From Bifidobacterium asteroides (GTDB taxonomy: Bacteria; Actinomycetota; Actinomycetes; Actinomycetales; Bifidobacteriaceae): 64,000 nt of DNA. The position numbers and the translations under genes were made by a program. The notes beneath the pieces are model-generated. The model ran no database searches, was not told where the DNA came from, and saw only the letters and a program-made list of their open reading frames with translations. The stretch lies in the NCBI RefSeq assembly GCF_003202695.1, contig NZ_QGLL01000009.1, forward strand, positions 277,991 to 341,990. Reading direction: 5' to 3'. Of this stretch, positions 41,659 to 51,362 are shown piece by piece (the stretch's first letter is position 1; each line of letters begins with the position of its first letter).

Positions 41659-42489
41659 ATGCGACTATCAGATATTCTTAACATGGACCACGATACCAAG
41701 GACCACGAGGTAGAAGGATTTTTGGGTAACACGCATATTAAATCCGGCAAATCCCGTAAAATCCATGTTGGGCATATTGCTCGCAATTATTATTGCCCAA
41801 ATTGCAAAGCCAATAGAACATTCATGTCTGTGGATGAGTTGACATGCGTTGTTGAAAGTGACCATTTGATCAGCATAGACGCCATTTTAAGCTGTCCGAC
41901 CTGTTCTGAAAATCATCCTACTAACGTCGAAGCATGGTTCTTAATTGGTTGCCGTGATACCTTTTTTTCGCAATCACCTGTCGTTTATACTATTCAGTGC
42001 AATGAGAAGTTATCCAGGGGAATCAGTTATCCCAAGAATCGCGAAACTAGTTTTGACGAATTGTTAGAAAAAGCTGATAGAGCGTACAGTAATCAACTAG
42101 GCGCAGGCGCTGTCATATATTTAAGGAAGATATTTGAACAGGTAACCTTGCAGACCGCCTGCGCAATTAATGTTCCAACAAGGACCAAGAATGACAAGCG
42201 TAGGACCTTCCGCGAAATTTTAAAAGACGTTAATGACAAACACCAAATAATTCCGCCAGAATTCTCCAGTAATGGCTATAGATTATTTGGCGATATTAGT
42301 AACGTTATCCACGGCGACTTTAATGAAGCAGAAGCGCTCGACAAGTACAAGAGCTTCAAACGCCTTATCTGCGGAATTCTAGACAATATTAATAATAATA
42401 AGGAGCTGCTCCAGGCGGTGAGCGCGCTAGGCTGGGACGATAATGAGGACATTGATTCAACAAAAAATAGTTGTCAAAAAAGTGATTAA
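41659..42489 (+). CDS. Zinc-ribbon DUF4145-like protein within type I RM operon
   Basis: 276 residues. An N-terminal zinc ribbon has CPNC and CPTC pairs (~47 and ~80). The C-terminal ~130 residues (DELLEKADRAYSNQLGAGAVIYLRKIFEQ... FGDISNVIHGDFNEAEAL) resemble DUF4145, which often accompanies restriction and other defence genes. Its function is not known. The ATG is 40 bases after hsdM and the gene overlaps the reading frame that leads into hsdS. Confidence 0.75.
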   Translation: MRLSDILNMDHDTKDHEVEGFLGNTHIKSGKSRKIHVGHIARNYYCPNCKANRTFMSVDELTCVVESDHLISIDAILSCPTCSENHPTNVEAWFLIGCRDTFFSQSPVVYTIQCNEKLSRGISYPKNRETSFDELLEKADRAYSNQLGAGAVIYLRKIFEQVTLQTACAINVPTRTKNDKRRTFREILKDVNDKHQIIPPEFSSNGYRLFGDISNVIHGDFNEAEALDKYKSFKRLICGILDNINNNKELLQAVSALGWDDNEDIDSTKNSCQKSD

Positions 42490-42514
42490 TAAACAAGCGA
42501 GGCATATAGCGGAC

Positions 42515-43582
42515 ATGCGGAACTCAAGAGCGGTCAAATTCTTGCCGTTAAGTAAAATTGCTAAACTATACAATGGCAAATCTGCAAAAGACCTTCCAGA
42601 AGGTAACATTCCTGTCTATGGGAGTGGAGGGATTATCCGTTATGTCAACCAGGCAGCACATGACGGACCTTCCATACTCATTCCACGTAAAGGGTCATTA
42701 TCAAATATTTTTTACGTTAATGGGCCTTTCTGGAACGTCGATACAATTTTTTATGCCGTCACTAAAGACTGCATGAATCCAAAGTACCTGTACCATGTCT
42801 TGCTCGCAAAGCATCTTGATAAGTTGAATCAATCAGGTGGGGTTCCGAGTTTAACTCAGGCTGTTTTAAACGAAATTAATATACCTGTTCCAAGTCTATC
42901 TGAGCAAAACAAAATCGCACGGACACTTGACTCACTCGAAAGATTAGAAAGCAATCTAACTACTAAACTAAGAGCAGAATTAAATGCAAGGCAGCGCCAA
43001 TACACCTACTACCGCAATCATCTCATCACCGCAAACGAGAACGGCAAGCAAATCCATTTGGGTGATATAGCGGCTATTAGTACAGGTTTTCATGACACGA
43101 AAGACGCAATAACCGAGGGCAAATACCCCTTTTACGCTCGAGGTCGTGAACCTTTACGCTTAAACACGTATGATTTTGATGAAACTGCTATAATTACTGC
43201 TGGCGATGGAGTTGGCGTCGGTAAGGTTTTCCATTTTGCCACTGGACGATATGCCCTTCACCAAAGAGCGTACAGGATAGTCCCGGATAAAAACATAGAT
43301 CCGCGCTATGTTTACTATAGTTTACTAACCTCTTTCCCGGCATACCTTAATCGTGTATCCGTACATTCATCAGTAACCTCGCTTCGCCGGTCTATGCTTT
43401 TGAACTTTCCTATATGCATCCCGCCAATCCAAGTTCAACATCGAATATCATCTATATTGGATGATTATACAGCTCTTCAAAATAAAGCGCTCTCCGGTCT
43501 TCAAGTCGAGATTAAGGCCCGACGCAAACAATACGAGTTCTATCGTGAACAACTTTTGACTTTCAAGGAGTTACACGCATGA
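42515..43582 (+). CDS. hsdS: Type I restriction-modification specificity subunit
   Basis: 355 residues from the ATG at 42515; a start at 42443 would overlap the preceding gene and add 24 non-conserved residues. Two target recognition domains of about 190 residues are each followed by a helical spacer. The first begins FLPLSKIAKLYNGKSAKDLPEGNIPVYGSGG; its helix is SLSEQNKIARTLDSLERLESNLTTKL. The second begins IHLGDIAAISTGFHDTKDAI; its helix is PIQVQHRISSILDDYTALQNKAL. HsdS decides which bipartite DNA sequence is recognised; that sequence cannot be read off here. Confidence 0.93.
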   Translation: MRNSRAVKFLPLSKIAKLYNGKSAKDLPEGNIPVYGSGGIIRYVNQAAHDGPSILIPRKGSLSNIFYVNGPFWNVDTIFYAVTKDCMNPKYLYHVLLAKHLDKLNQSGGVPSLTQAVLNEINIPVPSLSEQNKIARTLDSLERLESNLTTKLRAELNARQRQYTYYRNHLITANENGKQIHLGDIAAISTGFHDTKDAITEGKYPFYARGREPLRLNTYDFDETAIITAGDGVGVGKVFHFATGRYALHQRAYRIVPDKNIDPRYVYYSLLTSFPAYLNRVSVHSSVTSLRRSMLLNFPICIPPIQVQHRISSILDDYTALQNKALSGLQVEIKARRKQYEFYREQLLTFKELHA

Positions 43583-46500
43583 ACAGTAAAGCAACATTCA
43601 CATTTAAGCCAGCCGCATTACCCCCAGAAAGTACGGTCATCGCCCAATATGATGCGCCCACTTCGCTTCAGACTGAGTATCAGTCTGAAGCTGATCTTGA
43701 ATGCGAATTTATCAAACTTTTAGAATCACAAGCATACGAATATGTAGCCATACATACCGAGCAAGATCTCATCGAAAACCTCAGATCCAAACTCGAAGAA
43801 CTAAACAACATAGCCTTCACTGACCGGGAGTGGGATAGATTTTTCTCTACCAGTATAGCTAGCAACAACGACGGTATCGCCGAGAAGACCTTCCGTATTC
43901 AAAAGGACCATATTCAGATACTTCGCAGAGACGACGGAAGCACCAAAAACATTAAACTGATAGATAAGGAAAACATCCATAACAATGCACTTCAGGTCAT
44001 CAACCAGTATTATATGCCCCGTAGCCAAGTCTCAGAACACACCACACACCGTTTCAACCGGTATGATGTAACTATTCTAGTAAATGGTCTGCCATTGGTC
44101 CATGTGGAGCTCAAGCGTAGAGGCGTGAATCTCCGTAAAGCTTTTAACCAAATCGACAGATATCAACAGGAAACATTCTGGGCTAGTTCTGGTCTTTTTG
44201 AGTACGTACAGCTATTCGTGATCAGCAATGGCACTTTTACAAAGTACTACTCTAACTCTACTCGCCAACTGCATATCGCCCAAATTCAGAATCAGAGAGA
44301 GAAGCTTCGACGCCAGAGCTTGCACGGCTACGAATTCACCAATTGGTGGGCAGATGCTACCAATAAACGGATTTTAGACCTTCACTCATTTACCCGGACC
44401 TTCTTTGCCAAACACACTATCTTGAATATTCTGACACGATATTGCGTTCTTACAGTAGATGGGACATTGATGGTGATGCGTCCCTATCAAATTGTAGCTA
44501 CAGAACGAATCTTGCAACGCATAGTAGTCTCGACTAACGCTCATAAATTGGGAACGATCAAAGCAGGCGGATACATATGGCACGCTACAGGCTCAGGCAA
44601 AACTCTGACAAGTTTCAAAACCGCACAGTTAGCCACACAAATAGAAGGCGTCGAAAAGGTACTATTTGTGGTTGACCGCAAGGACCTTGACTATCAGACC
44701 ATGCGGGAATACGACAGTTTCGAGAAGGGCGCAGCGAATTCAAACACTTCTACCAAAATCTTAAAGCGCCAGCTGAAGGATCCCTCAGTTCAAATCATTA
44801 TCACAACTATTCAAAAACTATCTAACTTTATTGAGAATAATTCTCATCAGCAGGTTTATCAACGACATGTAGTTATTATTTTCGACGAATGCCACCGATC
44901 GCAGTTCGGCTACATGCATAAACGCATTACCAGCTCCTTCAAGAAGTACAATATCTTCGGCTTCACTGGCACTCCAATATTCGCAGCGAATTCACGATCC
45001 GGAAACAACTCACAGTTGAAAACTACCGAACAAGTCTTCGGCGATAGATTGCATACTTATACAATCGTTGACGCTATCCGAGATAAGAATGTCCTGCCCT
45101 TCCGGATCGATTATCTAAACAGTGTAGAGGTCGGTCATGTAACCGACGATAAGGTCTCAGGAATCGATACCGAACGAGCCTTGCTGGATAATCGCCGTAT
45201 CTATCAGATAGTCAAGTACACGCTTGAACACTTCGCGCAAAAAACACGCCGACAAGACAGCTATCAACATACGACGGTAACCAATGTTACCGAAGTAGTG
45301 AAATCCCCTCGCGGAACTGATGAAATCAAGAGGCCACGGCGAGTGAAAGGATTCAATGCTCTCTTTGCCACAGCGTCCATAGAAGCCGCCAAGCGTTACT
45401 ACATCGAATTCCAGCACCAACAAGCTGATCTGGCGCCTGACCAGCGACTCAAGATCGGAATGATTTATTCATATTCCCCCAATATTGCTCAATCCGACGG
45501 GTTATTAGATGATGAAGATTTCACCACGGATTACTTGGACAACGAAGATAGAGACTTTTTGGAAGATGTGATCGCTGATTACAACGACATGTTCCATACG
45601 AGCTACGACACCAGTGCCGATAAGTTCCAAAACTACTATAAAGACCTATCCATGCGGCTGAAAAACCGCGAGATTGACATGGTCATTGTAGTGAACATGT
45701 TTTTGACAGGCTTCGATGCCACTACGCTTAACACTCTCTTTGTCGACAAAGATCTGAGAATGCACGGGCTAATTCAAGCCTTCTCGCGCACAAACAGAAT
45801 ACTGAACTCCATAAAAACCTACGGCAACATCGTTTCTTTCAGAAATCTGGAACAGCAGACCAACGAAGCTCTGGAATTATATGGCAATAAAGATGTTCAG
45901 GGCACCGTAGTCCTAAAACCATATCGTTACTACTATGACCAGTATCAGGCCAAAGTCAAGCAACTGCGCGAATCGTATCCAATCGGCAGACAAATAACTG
46001 GCGAAAAAGCACAGCGACACTTCATTATGCTGTTTGGCAATATTCTGCGTCTAAAGAATATACTAGACAGCTTCGATGAATTCAGTGGACATGAAATCCT
46101 ATCGGCAATACAATACCAGGACTACCAGAGCATGTATTTGGACATGTATGCCGATTATCGAAACAGCAAGAGGGCTGATAAAGAAAGCATCAACGATGAT
46201 TTGAACTTTGAAATCGAACTGGTCAAGCAAGTTGAAATCAATGTCGATTACATCCTCATGCTGGTCGACAAGTACCACAAGGCGCACGGCAACGGCGCAG
46301 ATGAAGAACTACGCACCACTATAACCAAAGCGGTGAACGCCAGCCCCACCTTGCGCGACAAGCGTGATCTGATCGAGCGGTTTGTGGACACCGTCTCCAT
46401 AACCGGAACTGTGGAGGAGCAATGGCAGCGGTTTATTTCTAAGCAGCAGCAAAAGGAGCTCACCAGCATTATCAACGAAGAGCATCTGAAACCCGAATCC

Positions 46501-46686
46501 ACAGAGCGGTTCATGCGTCAAGCCTTCGAAAACGGGGACCTACAGACAGGCGGAACCGCCATCACTCAGATTATGCCGCCCATCTCCAGGTTCACACCAA
46601 CCGGGGGATACCAGGAGCAGAAACAGCGAGTGATAGATAAGCTCGTATCCTTCTTTGATCGCTTTGTGGACCTAGGACAAAATTAA
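43579..46686 (+). CDS. hsdR: Type I restriction endonuclease motor subunit
   Basis: 1035 residues, overlapping hsdS by 4 bases (ATGA). The N-terminal nuclease domain has the PD-(D/E)xK core YDVTILVNGLPLVHVELKRR (Asp and ELK, ~165-180). Helicase motifs follow: Walker A HATGSGKT (~337), DECHR (~436), FTGTPIF (~460), FLTGFDA and QAFSRTNRI. ATP-driven translocation pulls DNA through until collision, then it cuts. All parts are present, so the system is probably active. Confidence 0.96.
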   Translation: MNSKATFTFKPAALPPESTVIAQYDAPTSLQTEYQSEADLECEFIKLLESQAYEYVAIHTEQDLIENLRSKLEELNNIAFTDREWDRFFSTSIASNNDGIAEKTFRIQKDHIQILRRDDGSTKNIKLIDKENIHNNALQVINQYYMPRSQVSEHTTHRFNRYDVTILVNGLPLVHVELKRRGVNLRKAFNQIDRYQQETFWASSGLFEYVQLFVISNGTFTKYYSNSTRQLHIAQIQNQREKLRRQSLHGYEFTNWWADATNKRILDLHSFTRTFFAKHTILNILTRYCVLTVDGTLMVMRPYQIVATERILQRIVVSTNAHKLGTIKAGGYIWHATGSGKTLTSFKTAQLATQIEGVEKVLFVVDRKDLDYQTMREYDSFEKGAANSNTSTKILKRQLKDPSVQIIITTIQKLSNFIENNSHQQVYQRHVVIIFDECHRSQFGYMHKRITSSFKKYNIFGFTGTPIFAANSRSGNNSQLKTTEQVFGDRLHTYTIVDAIRDKNVLPFRIDYLNSVEVGHVTDDKVSGIDTERALLDNRRIYQIVKYTLEHFAQKTRRQDSYQHTTVTNVTEVVKSPRGTDEIKRPRRVKGFNALFATASIEAAKRYYIEFQHQQADLAPDQRLKIGMIYSYSPNIAQSDGLLDDEDFTTDYLDNEDRDFLEDVIADYNDMFHTSYDTSADKFQNYYKDLSMRLKNREIDMVIVVNMFLTGFDATTLNTLFVDKDLRMHGLIQAFSRTNRILNSIKTYGNIVSFRNLEQQTNEALELYGNKDVQGTVVLKPYRYYYDQYQAKVKQLRESYPIGRQITGEKAQRHFIMLFGNILRLKNILDSFDEFSGHEILSAIQYQDYQSMYLDMYADYRNSKRADKESINDDLNFEIELVKQVEINVDYILMLVDKYHKAHGNGADEELRTTITKAVNASPTLRDKRDLIERFVDTVSITGTVEEQWQRFISKQQQKELTSIINEEHLKPESTERFMRQAFENGDLQTGGTAITQIMPPISRFTPTGGYQEQKQRVIDKLVSFFDRFVDLGQN

Positions 46687-46892
46687 GGTTCAGTCTTTCT
46701 GAGAAACCTTGATATATGACGGTGCTCGGCAGGCGGTGTATCTTCCCGCAGAGCACCGTTTCTATTGATTTTCCACTCGAAATCTCCGTAGGATCCGTCG
46801 GCATTTCTCTGAGTCGCACTGAAGCGATTGGAGATCATCCACGGAGCAACGAAGAGCTCTGAGTTCATTAGCATACCAATGCTCTCGATCAC
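46683..46892 (-). CDS. Possible small protein convergent with hsdR
   Basis: 69 residues from a GTG at 46892; a different frame (46762-46953) reads in the same place, so a frameshifted older gene is also possible. It contains SELFVAPWMISNRFSATQ and FEWKINRNGALRED, protein-like but unrecognised. No convincing ribosome site. It overlaps the last 4 bases of hsdR on the opposite strand. Confidence 0.3.
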   Translation of the reverse strand: MIESIGMLMNSELFVAPWMISNRFSATQRNADGSYGDFEWKINRNGALREDTPPAEHRHISRFLRKTEP

Positions 46893-47053
46893 AAATATAT
46901 TCAGCCCGGTATTCGTCTATCGTCTTTGCAGATGTTTCATTTAACACATGCAACCAAGGAAATCAACTCTTTTCTTCCCGTCGTGCCGATGCTACATCTG
47001 GTACCTGGCTCTGGTACACCATGCCAATTCGACAGCACGATCAAAGGAACCAC

Positions 47054-48124
47054 ATGCACATTCGACCACTCCTTTCCCTCGCTCGATTCAAGCGCACTAT
47101 CGCAGTAATCCTGGTACTGGCAAGCGCCCTGTTCTTCCTAGGCGGCTGCGGATCGGGCTCGCAGGCAGACCAGTCCAACCAGTCGAAGGCCTCGGAAGGG
47201 CAAGGCACCTTCCCCGTCAAGATCGATCATGTTTACGGCACCACCTCGATCCCTTCCAAGCCCAAGCGCATCGCCACCGTCGGATGGGCCACTCCCGACA
47301 ACCTCATCGCCTTGGGGGTCGTGCCGGTCAGCATCCAGAAGAACTCCTTCGGCAAGACCGTGAATGGAGGGTATCTGCCCTGGACCAAGGATGCCCTGGA
47401 TGCCATGCATGTGGACAAGGCGGACATGCCCAAGCTGCATGACGAATCAGACGGCATCGATGTCGAGGCCATCGCTGCATCCAAGCCCGATCTGATCATC
47501 GGCCTGCTCTCCGGCATGACCAAGAAGCAGTACGACACCTTGAGCAGGATCGCGCCCACCGTCGCCTATCAGAAGGTTGCCTGGGGCGACCCCTGGCGCA
47601 AGGTCATCACCGCCACGGCTCAGGCCATCGGAGAACCCGAAAAGGGCAAGCATCTGATAGCCGACCTGGAGGAGCGCATCGCAACGGCCGCAGAGGCCCA
47701 CTCAGCCATCAAGGGGAAGACCGGGGCGGTCATGTACTTCGATGCTTCCAAGCTCTCCAAGTTCAGCGTTTACACCACCTCGGACGCCCGTCCGCAATTC
47801 CTGAACGACCTGGGCCTGGAGACTCCGGAGTCGATCAAGGAGGACTCCAAGAGCACCAAGGACTTCTACAAGGAGATCTCCTCCGAGCACGCCGACAGGT
47901 ACAAGGATGTCGACATCATCGTCACCTATGGCACCCCGGACCTGCTTGAAGCGATGCGCAAGGACCCCCTCCTCTCCAAGATTCCCGCAGTCGAGCGCGG
48001 ATCCGTCGTGGTCATCGACAATGACAGCGAGATGGCCAATGCCCTTGACCCCTCGGCCCTGTCCATCCAGAAGACGACCGACACCTACGCCGGGCTTCTG
48101 GGCGAGGCCGCCGCCAAGGTCTGA
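47054..48124 (+). CDS. Ferric-siderophore ABC transporter substrate-binding lipoprotein
   Basis: 356 residues from the ATG at 47054, with AAAGGA 7 bases upstream. Signal peptide with lipobox FLGGC (lipid-anchored Cys ~33). The FecB/TroA-like periplasmic-binding fold (PKRIATVGWATPDNLIALGV..., PDLIIGLLSGMTKKQYDTLSRIAPTV, GTPDLLEAMRKDPLLSKIPAVERGSV) indicates binding of Fe(III)-siderophores. First gene of a four-gene uptake operon. Confidence 0.93.
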   Translation: MHIRPLLSLARFKRTIAVILVLASALFFLGGCGSGSQADQSNQSKASEGQGTFPVKIDHVYGTTSIPSKPKRIATVGWATPDNLIALGVVPVSIQKNSFGKTVNGGYLPWTKDALDAMHVDKADMPKLHDESDGIDVEAIAASKPDLIIGLLSGMTKKQYDTLSRIAPTVAYQKVAWGDPWRKVITATAQAIGEPEKGKHLIADLEERIATAAEAHSAIKGKTGAVMYFDASKLSKFSVYTTSDARPQFLNDLGLETPESIKEDSKSTKDFYKEISSEHADRYKDVDIIVTYGTPDLLEAMRKDPLLSKIPAVERGSVVVIDNDSEMANALDPSALSIQKTTDTYAGLLGEAAAKV

Positions 48125-48168
48125 TCAGGCCGCAGACGAGGTGATGAAAGAGGGAGAGGCGGCGATAT

Positions 48169-49218
48169 ATGCGATCGGGAGTGACTCTGCGCTCAGGCAC
48201 CCGGCGGGCAGCCATGCATCGCAAGGGAAACGGACCCATGGTCTTGTCCATACTGATTCTGGCGGCCTGTCTGGTCATGGCCTGCGCCCTGTCCCTGGTT
48301 TTCGGCTCCCGTTCCGTCAGCCCTTCCGACATCCTCCACGCCCTGTCCGCCTCCTCGGATGACATCGCGGTCTCGGCCATCCGCCTGAGAATCCCCCGCA
48401 CCGTTCTTGGCCTCCTGGTCGGTGCCGGGCTCGGGGTAGCCGGGACCCTGATGCAGGGCATATCACGCAATCCACTGGCAGATCCGTCGATTCTGGGCTT
48501 CAATACGGGGGCGGCCCTGGCGATCGTCTGCTCCATAGCCTTCTTCTCCCTATCGACGCCGGCCCAGTACGTCTGGGTCGGACTGCTGGGCAGTGCGACG
48601 ACCGCACTGGTCGTCTGGACCATAGGCTCCCTGGGGCCATCCGGTCCATCTCCGCTACGGCTGACCCTGGCCGGTGTCGTGATCAGTTCGGTACTGGGGT
48701 CTCTTACCTCCGCCATCCTTCTGCCCCGCGTCAATGTCATCAGCTCTTATCGCTTCTGGCAGGTGGGCGGAATCTCCGGCGCCCGGTTCGACCTCATGAT
48801 GCCGGTCCTGCCTCTTCTTGCTCTTGGACTGATACTCGCCTTCTGCCTGACGCCCGGAATCAACGCCTTGACCCTGGGTGATCAGATGGCCGAAGGACTG
48901 GGTATGCACGTCGGACGTGTCCGCAGCCTGGCCTGGCTTGCGGCGATACTCCTCTGCGCCTCCTGTACGGCACTGGCAGGTCCGATTGGCTTCGTCGGAT
49001 TGGTGGTCCCCCATGTGGCACGACTGCTCATAGGACCCGACTACAGGCGAATCATGGCCCTGAGCATCCTCATCGGCCCCCTCCTGGTGGTTGGTGCCGA
49101 CGTGGTGGGCAGGATAATCACCCGTCCATCCGATGTGGAGGTCGGCATCGTCACGGCACTGATTGGGGCTCCCGTATTCGTGATTCTGGCCGGGCGCAGA
49201 AGAACCGCGGAGGTATAG
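48169..49218 (+). CDS. FecCD-type iron-siderophore permease
   Basis: 349 residues; GGGAGAGG lies upstream of the ATG. About nine membrane helices, with the FecCD signature ISRNPLADPSILGFNTGAALAIV, and the EAA-like segment GLGMHVGRVRSLAWLAAIL plus AGPIGFVGLVVPHVARLLIG that meets the ATPase. Forms a heterodimer with the next gene product. Confidence 0.94.
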   Translation: MRSGVTLRSGTRRAAMHRKGNGPMVLSILILAACLVMACALSLVFGSRSVSPSDILHALSASSDDIAVSAIRLRIPRTVLGLLVGAGLGVAGTLMQGISRNPLADPSILGFNTGAALAIVCSIAFFSLSTPAQYVWVGLLGSATTALVVWTIGSLGPSGPSPLRLTLAGVVISSVLGSLTSAILLPRVNVISSYRFWQVGGISGARFDLMMPVLPLLALGLILAFCLTPGINALTLGDQMAEGLGMHVGRVRSLAWLAAILLCASCTALAGPIGFVGLVVPHVARLLIGPDYRRIMALSILIGPLLVVGADVVGRIITRPSDVEVGIVTALIGAPVFVILAGRRRTAEV

Positions 49219-49220
49219 GC

Positions 49221-50279
49221 ATGGATGCTTGCCTCCTTCAGAAATCGCATAGACCCGATGCGATGACCGACCTGCAACGGATACGACAGACCCATACCGT
49301 TCGTTCACTGGCAGTCACCATCCTGCTTGTGGTACTCCTGGTTGCTCTCGCGCTGTCCGACCTGGTTCTGGGACACCGCACATACTCCATGAGCGACCTG
49401 ATTGGAGCACTTCTGGGGCAGGGAGACGAAGGGACCAGATTCGTGATTCTCCAACTCCGCATGCCCAGGGCACTGATCGGCTGCGCCGCCGGCATCGCAT
49501 TCGGCATGGCCGGAATTGGTTTCCAACACCTCCTGCGCAACATGATGGCCAGCCCGGATATCATCGGCATCACGGCAGGAGCCAACACGGCCGCCATCTT
49601 CGGCATTGTCGTATTGGGCCTGTCGGGCATGCCCTTGGCCTGCCTGGCGGTCATGGGCGGTCTCCTGACAGCCCTCCTGGTCATGGCCCTGGCCTGGCGC
49701 GGATCGTTCGACCCGACCCGGCTGATACTGATCGGCATCGGAGTGGCCGCAGGGTTCAATGCTCTGGGTTCCTGGCTGATGGTTCGCAGCAACCAATGGG
49801 ACATCCAGGCAGCAACCCGGTGGCTGACGGGCAGCCTGGCCGATGCCCAGTGGTCCGATCTACCCATACTGGCAACAACAACCCTGGTCGGCGCCATGCT
49901 CCTGCTGGCACTCGACAGGAATGTCAGCACACTGCAGCTGGGACCGGAGATGGCCGCCGGACTGGGAGTCATGGTAAGCCGTGTCCAGTTCGAGGTGATT
50001 ATCGTGAGTGTGCTGCTCCTGGCTGTCGCAACGGCAACCACCGGTCCCATCTCCTTTGTTTCGTTCCTCTCCGGCCCCATCGCCGCAGTCCTGGTTGGTC
50101 GGGGAACATCGGCCCTTATCCAGTCGGGCCTGGTGGGAGGTTGCCTGGTTCTGGGGTCGGACATCGTCGCCCAACATCTGCCCACAACCCAGGTGCCGGT
50201 CGGCATCATCACCAGCATTGTGGGCGGACCCGTCCTCATCCTGATCATGGTCCTCATAACCCGCAGACAGGAGCTCTGA
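49221..50279 (+). CDS. FecCD-type iron-siderophore permease
   Basis: 352 residues, GGAGG 7 bases before the ATG, 2 bases after the previous stop. Same layout as its partner: LLRNMMASPDIIGITAGANTAAIFG and GLGVMVSRVQFEVIIVSVLLL. The usual AGxIxFVGLxxPH segment is replaced by TGPISFVSFLSGPIAAVLVG, lacking the PH pair, as seen in some second subunits. Confidence 0.94.
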   Translation: MDACLLQKSHRPDAMTDLQRIRQTHTVRSLAVTILLVVLLVALALSDLVLGHRTYSMSDLIGALLGQGDEGTRFVILQLRMPRALIGCAAGIAFGMAGIGFQHLLRNMMASPDIIGITAGANTAAIFGIVVLGLSGMPLACLAVMGGLLTALLVMALAWRGSFDPTRLILIGIGVAAGFNALGSWLMVRSNQWDIQAATRWLTGSLADAQWSDLPILATTTLVGAMLLLALDRNVSTLQLGPEMAAGLGVMVSRVQFEVIIVSVLLLAVATATTGPISFVSFLSGPIAAVLVGRGTSALIQSGLVGGCLVLGSDIVAQHLPTTQVPVGIITSIVGGPVLILIMVLITRRQEL

Positions 50280-50284
50280 CCATC

Positions 50285-51184
50285 ATGACATCATCTCCGG
50301 CATACGACGCTTGGAGCAGCGCGCATAAGCTGGCTGCCTCGCACCTTCGCCTCACCTATGGCGGGCGTACAGTCATCGAGGACCTGAGTCTGGATATACC
50401 CCCACACACGATGGGGTCCATCATTGGACCCAACGGATGCGGAAAATCAACCTTCCTCAAGGCCATGGCCAGGATACTGAAACCAGCCTCGGGGACCGTC
50501 ACGCTGGACGGAGAGCCCATCACCAGCATGCCCACCCGCAAGGTTGCAACGATTCTGGGGTTACTGCCGCAGAACCCGTCAGCACCCGCAGGCATCACCA
50601 TCGCCGACCTGGTCGCTCGTGGCCGATACCCCCACCACCACTTCGTCGAGCGGTGGACGACCAAGGACGAAAAGGCAGTGGAACGGGCCCTCGCCCTGAC
50701 CGGACTGACCGATATGGCGGGGTGCCCGATCGACCGCCTATCCGGAGGCCAACGCCAGCGCGCCTGGATTGCCTTGACCCTCGCCCAGCAGACCGACATA
50801 CTCCTTCTTGACGAACCGACCACGTATCTCGACATCGCCTACCAGCTTGAGGTACTTGACCTGCTGAGCACCCTGAACAGGCAGGAGGGCGTCACGGTGG
50901 TCATGGTTCTCCACGACCTGAACATGGCCGCCAGATATTCGGATTGGATCCTGGCCATCAAGGATGGCAGGAGGATCGCTTTGGGCGCTCCCGATAAGGT
51001 CATAAATGAGAGCCTGGTCAGCGAGGTATTCGGCATCGCATCCACCGTGGTGACCGATGGGTCCACCGGCACCCCATTGATGACCCCGGCACCCAGCCAT
51101 AGTCTTGAAGCCCACTCTGGCGGGGCTGGCAATGTACACGTACACTGGGATGACCCGACAGCGCGACAGCAACCAATCCAATGA
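50285..51184 (+). CDS. Iron-siderophore ABC transporter ATPase
   Basis: 299 residues from the ATG at 50285 with GGAG upstream; the open frame extends further left only by chance. Walker A GPNGCGKST, signature LSGGQRQRAWIA, Walker B LLLDEPTTYLD, H-loop VLHDLNMAARYSD. FecE/FepC type. The C-terminal 25 residues are His/Gly/Asp-rich (NVHVHWDD), beyond the usual end. Drives the two FecCD permeases. Confidence 0.95.
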   Translation: MTSSPAYDAWSSAHKLAASHLRLTYGGRTVIEDLSLDIPPHTMGSIIGPNGCGKSTFLKAMARILKPASGTVTLDGEPITSMPTRKVATILGLLPQNPSAPAGITIADLVARGRYPHHHFVERWTTKDEKAVERALALTGLTDMAGCPIDRLSGGQRQRAWIALTLAQQTDILLLDEPTTYLDIAYQLEVLDLLSTLNRQEGVTVVMVLHDLNMAARYSDWILAIKDGRRIALGAPDKVINESLVSEVFGIASTVVTDGSTGTPLMTPAPSHSLEAHSGGAGNVHVHWDDPTARQQPIQ

Positions 51185-51210
51185 TGTAAAACCCTCGATG
51201 TAAACCCCTC
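51183..51210. repeat. Two tandem 14-bp near-repeats after ATPase gene
   Basis: GATGTAAAACCCTC is followed at once by GATGTAAACCCCTC, one base different, starting at the ATPase stop codon. Could be a recent duplication; function unknown. Confidence 0.6.
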
Positions 51211-51362
51211 GTCCTCTTCTCCGCATCGCTAACACCAACGTCTCCGACCAGAAAGCCTCAAAACCACCGATTCACGAACCATGACAACCTGAGTGGAGCC
51301 CCATCCTCAGGCAACTTGACGTTCCGATCAACCCATAAACCTCAACCGAAAGATAGCCAGCC

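Noticed and set aside
40056..46686. Invertible specificity genes in the type I system
   Set aside because: Only one hsdS is present and no inverted copy or recombinase gene lies nearby.
46690..47053. Iron-box (IdeR/DtxR) upstream of the siderophore operon
   Set aside because: No sequence close to the TTAGGTTAGCCTAACCTAA consensus could be found in the leader.
49796..50284. Long N-terminal extension of the iron ATPase frame
   Set aside because: It overlaps the permease gene in another frame and shows no domain; the ATG at 50285 has a ribosome site and starts the normal ATPase.
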